DNA of 22,187 nt, taken from an uncultured Bacilli bacterium (GTDB lineage: Bacteria > Bacillota_I > Bacilli_A > RF39 > UBA660). The stretch is taken from NCBI GenBank assembly GCA_947632495.1, contig CANRPL010000016.1, positions 1 through 22,187 of the forward strand. Direction: 5' to 3'. Shown here piece after piece: positions 15,308 to 22,187 of the stretch; position 1 is the first letter of the stretch, and each line of letters begins with the position of its first letter. A program made the translations under genes and the position numbers. The notes under the pieces are model-generated. The model made no database searches. It worked only from the letters and a program-made list of their open reading frames with translations, and was not told the DNA's origin.

Positions 15308-16594
15308 ATGAAGAGGTTTTTAAGAAATTTAAAAGATCAGCTACACTTTCTTGATGAAAAAGAACAAGAACGGGTTGTATTAGAATATCAAAAAAAGATT
15401 GAAGAATTAATGGATCATGGAAAAAGTGAAAAAGAGGCTTTAAAAAGTATTGGTTCAGTTAATAAGATTATTCGTAAGGTATGTCGTGATCGTAATTTAG
15501 ATTATGATTTCTGCGTTCGTAATAATGCTTTTGAAAAAGATATCAATAATGTTTCTAAATTAGTAGCGAATTTTTTCCGTGATATTATTAAAATATTCCG
15601 TAAAGTTAAGCTTAATATGAATTTAGAAGGCTTTTTAGAGGCAGCCATTAAATTAGTCGTTTTAATACTACTATTTATGCTCTTAAAAGTACCATTTATG
15701 TTAGTTGAAGGATTTGCTAAAATTGTTAACCACTTTATTTTCTATCCATTTAATACAACATTTGATTTCGCTGTCAATTGTGTTGTCGGTTTAGCATATC
15801 TTGTCTTTGCTATTATTATTACTTTAAAAGTTTTTGGATCTTATCATCCACGTGAACGTAAAATTGTTAAAGAAGAAGAAATTGATAAGGTTGATAAGGA
15901 ATATAGTTGGTTAGAAATATTCATCAGAGCCTTAATTTATATCATTATTTTAATACCACTTATTCTTCTTATGATTGTTGATTTATTCTTATTAGTAGAA
16001 TCATCATATTTAGTCGCTCGTGGTATTGATTTAATCGGTATTCCAATTATTTTAGCTGGTTTCTTCGGCTTGTTATGTGCTTTAATAGGTACTATCAAAG
16101 ATAGTTTAAATCATCGTAAAAGATCATACTTATTCGGTATTGTTTTCTCTGTTATTATCTTTATTACAGGTATCTTTGTAGCGGTAAATGATTTTAACCA
16201 ATTTAAGTATCCTAATGGATTAGAACAAAGTACAATTAAAGCTAAAGTTGAGTCAGTTGATATTGATTTAAATGATGCCGAAACAAAGATTGTTGTGGCT
16301 AATGGTGATTATGATATATTATTAGATAATAATCTTGCTGATAATATGGTAAAAGCAGTCGTTACTTACTATGATGATTATGTTGATTTTGAATACATCC
16401 AAGAAAAGGATGATGATACTAACGATTTAATCTTTAGAACAATCATCAACAAAGATACTAATTATCTAAATATTACGGAAAATGTTATTAAAGATTTAAA
16501 GAAAGGTTACATCTTTAATTATTCTAATGTCCGTAAAATTAAAGTTAAAATATATGCTAATAGTAATACTAGAAAGCAAATTATAAGTGATTAA
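15308..16594 (+). CDS. HAAS/DUF1700-type membrane protein
   Basis: A 428-aa membrane protein. The N-terminal ~60 residues (LHFLDEKEQERVVLEYQKKI...HGKSEKEALKSIGSVNKIIRKV, non-contiguous) match the HAAS pattern: a helical cytosolic domain with a conserved Gly-rich turn and an [L/I]-G at its end. Five predicted membrane helices follow at about 108-131, 147-179, 203-231, 241-263 and 273-293. A 135-residue beta-rich C-terminal domain (294-428) resembles the adhesin-like DUF4097 domains often paired with HAAS proteins; that match is tentative. HAAS proteins usually sit beside a PadR-family regulator and act in envelope stress, but no PadR gene is seen here. AGGTGA at 15298 is the ribosome binding site. 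TATAAT at 15286-15291, just after the tmk terminator, could be its -10, with no good -35. A GC-rich hairpin closes the gene. Confidence 0.75.
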   Translation: MKRFLRNLKDQLHFLDEKEQERVVLEYQKKIEELMDHGKSEKEALKSIGSVNKIIRKVCRDRNLDYDFCVRNNAFEKDINNVSKLVANFFRDIIKIFRKVKLNMNLEGFLEAAIKLVVLILLFMLLKVPFMLVEGFAKIVNHFIFYPFNTTFDFAVNCVVGLAYLVFAIIITLKVFGSYHPRERKIVKEEEIDKVDKEYSWLEIFIRALIYIIILIPLILLMIVDLFLLVESSYLVARGIDLIGIPIILAGFFGLLCALIGTIKDSLNHRKRSYLFGIVFSVIIFITGIFVAVNDFNQFKYPNGLEQSTIKAKVESVDIDLNDAETKIVVANGDYDILLDNNLADNMVKAVVTYYDDYVDFEYIQEKDDDTNDLIFRTIINKDTNYLNITENVIKDLKKGYIFNYSNVRKIKVKIYANSNTRKQIISD

Positions 16595-16596
16595 AA

Positions 16597-16630
16597 AAGG
16601 GGGTCAATAGTTGGCCCCTTATTTGATATT
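16597..16630 (+). terminator. Terminator after the HAAS membrane gene
   Basis: AAGGGG (16597-16602) pairs with CCCCTT (16615-16620), with an inner CAA/TTG stem and one bulged G. The following TTATTTGATATTT is only moderately T-rich. Confidence 0.65.
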
Positions 16631-16651
16631 TAAGCTAGATAGTGTTATAAT
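16623..16651 (+). promoter_or_regulatory. Promoter of the lipoteichoic-acid synthase gene
   Basis: TTGATA (16623-16628), a 17-nt spacer and TATAAT (16646-16651) preceded by TGT form an extended -10 promoter. Predicted start is near 16658, which excludes the in-frame upstream ATG at 16611 and supports the ATG at 16674. Confidence 0.85.
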
Positions 16652-16673
16652 TATCATTGAATTGAGGTGTAGA

Positions 16674-18761
16674 ATGAAAGCAGCAATACAAACGGGATTT
16701 AGAAAAATAAAAACTGTTGCGACAACGAATATTTTGCTTATCACTTTTGTTATATCAACGGTTATTAATGGGTTGATATGTCGTACGATGACCATTCATA
16801 ACTTTACTTATATTAAACCGGTTATCGCCGATATTACGGTCGCTTTATTAGTAGGTTCATTCGCATATTTTATGCGTCCAAAGCATCGTTTTATCTACTT
16901 TTTTAGTTGGAGTTTTATTTTTACATTAATTTGTATTATCAATGCGATATATTTTAAAAATTATTTATCTTTTGCTTCATTCTCCTTATTAGGAACATTG
17001 TCACAATTAGGTGGATACACCGATGCTGTCATTGAAAATATTATTGATTTTAAAGATTTTATCTATTTGTGGCAACTTTTCTGTTTAGTCTTTGTTCATT
17101 TACAATTAAGAAGAAAGCATTATTATGATAAAGTTGAGCAGATAGAGATTCGTAAAGTACGCTTTTTAAATTCTATTGTTGTGACATTAATCATGTTAGG
17201 TTTCCTTATGTCAATGTTAACAAGCCTTGATATATCAAGACTTAAAAAGCAATGGAATCGTGAATATATCGTTCAGGAATTTGGTATTTATACTTATCAA
17301 GGTAATGATTTAGTAAGCTATATCCGTACCCAAGTTAATAGTATGTTTGGCTATGATGAAGCAGCTAAAAGATTTAGAGAGTTCTATGATACTAAAGATA
17401 AAACGATTAGTACGAATAAATATACTAACATTTTTGCTGGTAAGAATATTATTGTTATCCACGCTGAAAGTATTCAAAACTTTCTAATTTCCGATGATAA
17501 TAAAGGTGGCAAGCCTACGACATTTAATGGTCAAGAAGTAACACCAGTATTAAATAGGTTAGCTAAAGAGGGAATGTACTTCTCTAACTTCTATTCTGAA
17601 GAGGGAGCTGGTACTAGTAGTGACTCTGAATTTACTTTTAATACTTCCCTTTTACCATCATCTTTCGGAACTGTTTTTACCAATTATTATGATCGTGAAT
17701 ATGTAACTATACCAAAGTTATTAAAAGAACTTGGCTATAAGACTGTTAGTATGCATGGTAATTTAGGTAGTGCTTGGAATAGACAAATCGTTCATCCTAG
17801 ATTGGGATATGATGAATCATATTTCTATAAATCAGCATATGATATTGATGAGAAGATTGGTTTAGGTTTAAGTGATAGTTCATTCTTTAGACAATCAGTA
17901 GAACATCTAAAGAAAATTGATGAAGAAAATGATAAATGGTATAGCTTATTGATTATGCTTACTAACCATACACCATTTAGTGATATTGTCAATTGGGAAA
18001 AAGAAAATAATAAGGTCTTTGATGTTGACTATAAATACGAAAAGGTTAACGAAGAAACCGGAGAGAAAGAAACTGTAAGTGCTCCTTATATGGAAGATAC
18101 GGCTTTAGGTTATTACTTCAAGAGTGCCCATTATGCTGATGCTAGTATCGGTGAATTTATTGACGAATTAGATGAAGCCGGCTTATTAGATGATACTGTC
18201 CTTGTTATCTATGGTGACCATGATAATAAACAAAAAATAAAATTATATGATCGTTTCTATAATTATGATTATTTAACAGATAGTGTTAAAAAAGAAGGCG
18301 ATGAAGGTTATATCAACGTCGATAGTTACTTCTATGAATTAAATCGTAGTGTTCCTTTCATTATTTGGACTAAAGATATGAAGGGTACTAAATTAAATCA
18401 AGAAATTACTAAAGTTATGGGTATGATTGATGTTCAGCCAACTTTAGGTAATATGTTTGGTTTCTATAATGAATATGCTTTAGGTCATGATATTTTCAGT
18501 ATCGATGAAAATGTTGTTGTCTTCCCATCTGGTAACTGGGTTACAGATAAAGGATACTATAACAGCGCTAAAGAGGGATATCGACCAATCAATCTTGAAA
18601 CCGATGTAAGTGTTGATTATATTAATTATTATCAGCAATATGCCGAAAAAATCGTTGATATATCTAATGATATTATTACATACGATTTAATTAAGAAAGT
18701 TGGAGAAAATCCTGATAATGAATTACAAGAAGAGGTTGGTGATAGTAATGTCAAAGGCTAA
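16674..18761 (+). CDS. ltaS: LtaS-type lipoteichoic acid synthase (sulfatase superfamily)
   Basis: A 695-aa membrane enzyme. About five N-terminal membrane helices (residues ~17-190) lead to a large extracellular sulfatase-fold domain. Catalytic features match LtaS: E265 in VIHAESIQ, nucleophile T314 in GAGTSSDSEF, and D515-H516 in YGDHDN as metal ligands. LtaS moves glycerol-phosphate from phosphatidylglycerol onto a growing polyglycerol-phosphate chain on the outer membrane face. The chain lacks obvious truncation. Residues ~445-475 hold a charged insertion (KYEKVNEETGEKETVSAP). The ATG at 16674 follows GAGGTG by 4 nt; an in-frame ATG at 16611 lies inside the preceding terminator and promoter. 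The next gene overlaps it by 14 nt. Related sulfatase-fold phosphotransferases (LTA primase, phosphoethanolamine transferases) are alternatives, but the motif set fits LtaS best. Confidence 0.9.
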   Translation: MKAAIQTGFRKIKTVATTNILLITFVISTVINGLICRTMTIHNFTYIKPVIADITVALLVGSFAYFMRPKHRFIYFFSWSFIFTLICIINAIYFKNYLSFASFSLLGTLSQLGGYTDAVIENIIDFKDFIYLWQLFCLVFVHLQLRRKHYYDKVEQIEIRKVRFLNSIVVTLIMLGFLMSMLTSLDISRLKKQWNREYIVQEFGIYTYQGNDLVSYIRTQVNSMFGYDEAAKRFREFYDTKDKTISTNKYTNIFAGKNIIVIHAESIQNFLISDDNKGGKPTTFNGQEVTPVLNRLAKEGMYFSNFYSEEGAGTSSDSEFTFNTSLLPSSFGTVFTNYYDREYVTIPKLLKELGYKTVSMHGNLGSAWNRQIVHPRLGYDESYFYKSAYDIDEKIGLGLSDSSFFRQSVEHLKKIDEENDKWYSLLIMLTNHTPFSDIVNWEKENNKVFDVDYKYEKVNEETGEKETVSAPYMEDTALGYYFKSAHYADASIGEFIDELDEAGLLDDTVLVIYGDHDNKQKIKLYDRFYNYDYLTDSVKKEGDEGYINVDSYFYELNRSVPFIIWTKDMKGTKLNQEITKVMGMIDVQPTLGNMFGFYNEYALGHDIFSIDENVVVFPSGNWVTDKGYYNSAKEGYRPINLETDVSVDYINYYQQYAEKIVDISNDIITYDLIKKVGENPDNELQEEVGDSNVKG

Positions 18762-19413
18762 TGCGCCAAAAAAGAAAAAAAGAAAATTAAGAAAGGATAA
18801 TATTTTAATTATTATCCTATCACTTATTCTTATTGCTCTTTTAGTATCACTAGGCTTAATGACTAAAAAAGCTCTATCTTCAGAAAAAGATGAGGGTAGT
18901 GAAAAGAAAGTTGTAGAAAAGTTAGATAGTTTCGATTATTATTTAACTGATCATAATACTAAATATTATACTGAACTATTTGATGATTTAAAGAAAACTT
19001 TAAACGCTAGCGAAATTAATGACGAAGATTATGCTACATTAGTCGCTAAAATGTTTGCCGCAGACTTTTATGATTTAGATAGTAAGTTAAGTAAGAGTGA
19101 TGTCGGTGGTATTCAATTTATTCTACCAGCTTATCAATCTGACTTTATTAAGACAGCTACTGATAGTAATGGTATGTACTATTATGTTAAAAACAATTTA
19201 TATGGTGACCGTAAACAAGATCTTCCAAGTGTAGCTAGTGTCGATGTTGTTTCACTAAAAAAATTAGTTTATAAATATGGATTGATTAATGATGAAAATG
19301 GTTATCAAATTGATCTTAAAATAAATTATAAGAAAGAGATGGGCTACCCTAAAACTGTATCTTTACAGTTAGCTCATTATGAAGGTAAACTTTATATTAA
19401 CGAAATAAAATAG
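18748..19413 (+). CDS. Single-pass membrane protein coupled to ltaS
   Basis: A 221-aa protein I do not recognise. A very basic N-terminus (APKKKKRKLRKDN) precedes one membrane helix (about 20-40, ILIIILSLILIALLVSLGL), then a charged linker and a ~170-aa domain expected outside the cell. By the positive-inside rule the N-terminus is cytosolic. The ATG at 18748 has GGTGA (18738-18742) at 5-nt spacing, so it is preferred over the in-frame ATG at 18700. It overlaps the ltaS end by 14 nt, suggesting coupled synthesis and possibly a role with LtaS or in the wall; that is contextual inference. The stop codon lies inside the following terminator stem. Confidence 0.75.
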   Translation: MSKANAPKKKKRKLRKDNILIIILSLILIALLVSLGLMTKKALSSEKDEGSEKKVVEKLDSFDYYLTDHNTKYYTELFDDLKKTLNASEINDEDYATLVAKMFAADFYDLDSKLSKSDVGGIQFILPAYQSDFIKTATDSNGMYYYVKNNLYGDRKQDLPSVASVDVVSLKKLVYKYGLINDENGYQIDLKINYKKEMGYPKTVSLQLAHYEGKLYINEIK

Positions 19414-19440
19414 AAGACGCCAATCTTCTATTTTATTATA
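19404..19440 (+). terminator. Strong terminator after the ltaS pair
   Basis: A perfect 14-bp stem (19404-19417 with 19424-19437) closes a CGCCAA loop. The gene's TAG stop (19411-19413) lies within the left arm. Its T-rich right arm serves as the tail. Confidence 0.8.
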
Positions 19441-19445
19441 AAAAA

Positions 19446-19468
19446 TGATATACTAGTAATGTTGGAGG
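19446..19468 (+). promoter_or_regulatory. Promoter and RBS of the membrane protein-recG pair
   Basis: TGA-TATACT (19446-19454) is an extended -10; the -35 position (TTCTAT) falls in the preceding terminator and is weak. GGAGG (19464-19468) lies 8 nt before the ATG at 19477. Confidence 0.6.
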
Positions 19469-19476
19469 TAACAACT

Positions 19477-19989
19477 ATGGTTAATCAAATTGTTGAGACA
19501 ATTCTTGATTGGTTCGGAGCTTTAGGTAATATTCCTTTTGGTAAAGAAATACTAGTCTTTATTATCTCATTAATGCCTATTTTGGAATTACGTGGTGGTT
19601 TAATAGCGGCCACTCTTTTACATTTAAATCCCGTAGTTAGCTATCTTATTGCGATAGTAGGTAACATCTTACCTGTTCCGTTTATCTTATGGTTTATCAA
19701 CGCCATTTTAAATTGGATGCGTAAGAGTAAGCATTTTAAAGTCATTGCTAATTGGCTAGATAATAAAGTAAATAAACATAAAAAGCAAATTGAAAAATAT
19801 GGTTTTTGGGGACTAGTATTATTTGTGGGAATTCCTTTACCAGGAACGGGAGCCTGGACTGGATGCTTAATAGCGGCCGTACTAAATATGGACCGTAAAA
19901 AAGCTTTTTTGGCAACATTGATTGGTATCTTTATGGCTAGTATCATTATGATGATATTATCATTTGGGTTGTTAGGATCATTTGTATGA
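19477..19989 (+). CDS. Small multidrug export-type membrane protein (COG2426-like)
   Basis: A 170-aa membrane protein with about four to five hydrophobic helices. ELRGG (37-41) and GIPLPGTGAWTG (118-129) are hallmark motifs of the family named small multi-drug export protein (Sm_multidrug_ex). Actual substrates are not established for most members. A basic, Lys-rich cytosolic loop (about 82-107) separates the halves. The ATG at 19477 has a GGAGG site at 8-nt spacing; an in-frame ATG at 19459 lies before that site at the predicted transcription start and is rejected. The TGA stop overlaps the recG ATG (ATGA at 19986-19989), so the two are coupled, though no functional link to RecG is known to me. 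Confidence 0.82.
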   Translation: MVNQIVETILDWFGALGNIPFGKEILVFIISLMPILELRGGLIAATLLHLNPVVSYLIAIVGNILPVPFILWFINAILNWMRKSKHFKVIANWLDNKVNKHKKQIEKYGFWGLVLFVGIPLPGTGAWTGCLIAAVLNMDRKKAFLATLIGIFMASIIMMILSFGLLGSFV

Positions 19990-21989
19990 CAAGTAATCTA
20001 ATTGACGTTAAAGGTATTGGGCCTAAAACCTTAACGATTTTAAATAAATTAGGTATAAATACCTACCAAGATTTGTTGTTCTACTATCCATTTCGCTTTG
20101 AAGTAATTGTGCGAAGTGATGTTAAACAATTAGATCAAGATGATCATATTGTTATTGATGGCCATGTTGAAAATATTCCCAATGTTTCTTTCTTTGGTAA
20201 AAGAAAAAATCGAATGAGTTTTATAATAAATACTGGTTATAACATTTATAATGTTGTTATCTTTAATCGTGCTTTTCTCAAAAATAACTTTAGAATTGGT
20301 ATGCCAGTAACCGTTATTGGTAAGTATGATAAGAAACATAGTATGATTGTTGCTAGTGATATTAAGTTTTCTTTATTACCATCTAAACCTGTTATTGAGC
20401 CTATTTATCATGTTACAAGTGGTATTAGTAGTGCACAATTACAAAAAATAATAGATATAGCTTTAAATAATGATTTTGACGTAACAGAATATATACCACC
20501 ATATCTTATTGATAAATATAAATTAGGCGCCAAAAAGGAAGCGGTTATTGAAATTCATAAGCCAACTAGTCAAAGTAATTTAAAAAAAGCCACTAATTAT
20601 CTTAAATATGAAGAATTATTCCTTTTTATGTTAAAAATGAATTATTTACGTCAAAGACGTAGTGGTGCAATAGGATTAAAAAGAACAGTTGATTATGATA
20701 AAGTTAAAGCCTTTATCGCGACTTTACCATTTCCTTTAACCGAAGATCAAACCAAAAGCGTTGAAAAAATATATGATGATTTAACTAATGAAAAACAGAT
20801 GAATCGTCTTATTCAGGGCGATGTAGGTAGTGGTAAAACCATCGTCGCTGTCATTGCATTATATATAAACTATTTAAGCCATTATCAAGGTGTTTTAATG
20901 GCTCCAACAGAGATATTAGCTGTTCAACACTATGATAGTTTAAAATCTTTATTAGAACATACTGATATAAAAATAGAATTATTAACAGGCAAACTAAAAG
21001 CTAGTGAAAAAAAAGATATCTATAAGCGCCTTGCGAATAACGATATTGATATATTAATTGGTACTCATGCCTTATTTAGTGATGATGTTATCTATCATAA
21101 TTTGGGTTTAGTTATAACGGATGAACAACATCGCTTTGGTGTTAATCAGAGAAGTAGCTTAAAAAATAAAGGTACTACGCCAGATATATTATATTTAAGT
21201 GCGACACCTATTCCGAGAACATACGCTATTGTTCTATATGGTGATATGGATATATCAAGTATTCATACGATGCCAAGAGGTCGTAAGGAAATTATTACTT
21301 TACTTAAAAAGAATAGTGAAATAAAAGACGTATTAGATTTAATGTATCAAGAACTAAAAGCTCATCATCAAATTTATGTTATCGCACCCTTAATTGAGGA
21401 ATCTGATAAATCAGATTTAGAAAATGTCTATGAAGTTAAGGAAAAGATTGATCGTGCCTTTGGTAAAATATGCAAAAGCGCTATACTTCATGGTAAAATG
21501 AGTACTAAAGAAAAAGACGAAGTTATGAAGAAATATCAAAACAATGAAATTAGCATCTTAATTAGTACAACCGTTATTGAAGTAGGTGTCGATGTTAAAA
21601 ATGCAACAATGATGGTTATTTTTGATAGCTATCGGTTTGGACTATCTCAACTTCATCAGTTAAGAGGTAGAGTAGGTCGTAATGATTTACAAAGCTATTG
21701 CGTTTTAATCAGTGATAGAGAAACGGAACGATTAAGTGTTCTTACTAAAACTAATGATGGCTTTAAAGTAAGTGAAGAAGACTTTAGATTACGCGGTAGT
21801 GGTGATTTATTTGGAACAAGACAAAGTGGTGATATGCATTTTAACCTAGCTAATATTAAGCAGGACTTCAATATTTTGCTTAAAGCTAGGGAAGATAGTG
21901 AAGAGTTATTAAATAGTAAGGATTTTACTACTAATGAAGAATATCAAAATATAAGAGAGTTAATGGAAAAGGCAATAAGTATTTCGTAA
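19986..21989 (+). CDS. recG: ATP-dependent DNA helicase RecG
   Basis: A 667-aa superfamily 2 helicase that reverses stalled replication forks and processes Holliday junctions. The N-terminal GIGPKTLTILNKLGI (about residues 10-24) leads the wedge/OB domain. Helicase motifs are GDVGSGKT (278-285, Walker A), DEQH (379-382, Walker B), SATP (405-408, motif III) and QLRGRVGR (558-565, motif VI), followed by the RecG C-terminal motif FRLRGSGDLFGTRQSG. Length is close to the usual ~680 aa. The ATG overlaps the preceding stop by 4 nt, with AGGAT upstream. No canonical terminator with a T-run follows; a hairpin at 22017-22042 is the only candidate. Confidence 0.97.
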   Translation: MTSNLIDVKGIGPKTLTILNKLGINTYQDLLFYYPFRFEVIVRSDVKQLDQDDHIVIDGHVENIPNVSFFGKRKNRMSFIINTGYNIYNVVIFNRAFLKNNFRIGMPVTVIGKYDKKHSMIVASDIKFSLLPSKPVIEPIYHVTSGISSAQLQKIIDIALNNDFDVTEYIPPYLIDKYKLGAKKEAVIEIHKPTSQSNLKKATNYLKYEELFLFMLKMNYLRQRRSGAIGLKRTVDYDKVKAFIATLPFPLTEDQTKSVEKIYDDLTNEKQMNRLIQGDVGSGKTIVAVIALYINYLSHYQGVLMAPTEILAVQHYDSLKSLLEHTDIKIELLTGKLKASEKKDIYKRLANNDIDILIGTHALFSDDVIYHNLGLVITDEQHRFGVNQRSSLKNKGTTPDILYLSATPIPRTYAIVLYGDMDISSIHTMPRGRKEIITLLKKNSEIKDVLDLMYQELKAHHQIYVIAPLIEESDKSDLENVYEVKEKIDRAFGKICKSAILHGKMSTKEKDEVMKKYQNNEISILISTTVIEVGVDVKNATMMVIFDSYRFGLSQLHQLRGRVGRNDLQSYCVLISDRETERLSVLTKTNDGFKVSEEDFRLRGSGDLFGTRQSGDMHFNLANIKQDFNILLKAREDSEELLNSKDFTTNEEYQNIRELMEKAISIS

Positions 21990-22027
21990 GATGAATGTAA
22001 ATAAAAAATTATTACCTGGGAAATATA

Positions 22028-22062
22028 TTGACTTATTTCCCAAAATAAGTTAAACTTATAAT
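22028..22062 (+). promoter_or_regulatory. Promoter of a putative small RNA after recG
   Basis: Two overlapping readings exist. TTGACT (22028-22033) plus a 17-nt spacer reaches TAAACT (22051-22056), while a perfect TATAAT sits at 22057-22062 without a good -35. Both put the start at about 22063-22069. Alternative hairpins overlap the region (22017-22042, 22031-22050, 22046-22058). Confidence 0.5.
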
Positions 22063-22161
22063 GGCATGTTACTCCATGCCCGTACTCTTACGGTTAAATG
22101 TTAGAGTACACAACCAAAACCCCCTGAAGAGTCAGCGAAAGCTGGCTCATTTTTGTTTTTT
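22063..22161 (+). ncRNA. Putative ~100-nt small RNA with C-rich single-stranded segment
   Basis: The 198 nt after recG contain no plausible gene but dense structure. Hairpin 1 is GGCATG/CATGCC (22063-22068/22075-22080). Hairpin 2 is GTACTCT/AGAGTAC (22082-22088/22103-22109), extendable past one T-T mismatch. An unpaired A/C-rich stretch with CCCCC (22120-22124) follows, then a terminator hairpin. It matches none of SRP RNA, tmRNA, RNase P, a T-box or a riboswitch I know. C-rich unpaired motifs before a terminator are typical of Firmicute sRNAs such as RsaE that pair with Shine-Dalgarno sequences, so a trans-acting sRNA is plausible. A leader for a gene beyond the window is the alternative. 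Confidence 0.5.
22129..22161 (+). terminator. Strong terminator with GNRA loop
   Basis: GAGTCAGC (22129-22136) and GCTGGCTC (22141-22148) pair over 8 bp with one G-T wobble around a GAAA tetraloop, followed by ATTTTTGTTTTTT. Confidence 0.88.
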
Positions 22162-22187
22162 ACTTGAAATTACGGGGCTTTGTAATT

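Noticed and set aside
16611..16673. Upstream in-frame ATG extending ltaS by 21 residues
   Set aside because: The extension runs through the previous terminator and a consensus promoter at 16623-16651; the ATG at 16674 has GAGGTG at proper spacing.
22010..22161. A tracrRNA for a type II CRISPR system
   Set aside because: The hairpin-plus-terminator layout is superficially similar, but there is no CRISPR array or cas gene in the window and no repeat to compare with.
1..22187. UGA-to-Trp recoding as in Mycoplasma
   Set aside because: TGA ends three genes at expected family lengths and Trp codons in conserved proteins are TGG.

Overview
The window reads as chromosomal DNA of a low-GC Gram-positive bacterium. 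Codon use is AT-rich, Shine-Dalgarno sites are good, promoters are sigma-A-like (often with an extended TGn -10), and intrinsic terminators end in T-runs. UGA is used as a stop (ends at 11413, 12501 and 19989) and Trp is TGG, so this is not a UGA-recoding Mycoplasma. LtaS, LepA, RecG, ThyX and a sortase-type pilin/adhesin suggest an uncultured, probably host-associated, member of the Bacilli/Erysipelotrichia/RF39 side of the Firmicutes. That placement is inference.

Layout. 1-300 is non-coding and holds an intrinsic terminator for something upstream, then two 23-bp inverted repeats flanking 110 bp. That 110-bp segment carries a near-consensus promoter pointing AWAY from the next gene. 301-7455 is a 2384-aa surface protein with a von Willebrand A domain, isopeptide-type pilin repeats and a sortase-like C-terminus. 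A convergent 125-aa membrane protein follows on the minus strand. 7886-13057 is a four-gene cluster: lepA, a 571-aa protein built of repeated helix-turn-helix-like units, hemW, and an HD-domain hydrolase. 13171-15229 is a dTTP-synthesis pair, a fused two-domain ThyX and a thymidylate kinase. 15308-16594 is a HAAS (DUF1700-type) membrane protein. 16674-19413 is an LtaS-type lipoteichoic-acid synthase coupled to a single-pass membrane protein. 19477-21989 is a small-multidrug-export-type membrane protein overlapping recG. 22028-22161 looks like an independent small RNA gene with its own promoter and terminator.

The most interesting element is the segment at 119-274. Its size, repeat structure and embedded promoter are what an invertible promoter (DNA-inversion phase switch) would look like in the OFF orientation, placed directly upstream of a giant adhesin-like gene. 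If 119-274 were flipped, the promoter would lie at 209-237 and read into the gene, with a leader of about 57 nt. No recombinase is present in the window, so this is a testable hypothesis. A 13-bp core shared with an ordinary terminator at 15257-15269 is the main reason for caution.

Other observations are a ThyX fusion whose two halves have lost complementary active-site motifs, a multi-HTH protein between lepA and hemW, loss of the isopeptide residues only in the wall-proximal pilin repeat, and a C-rich putative sRNA after recG.
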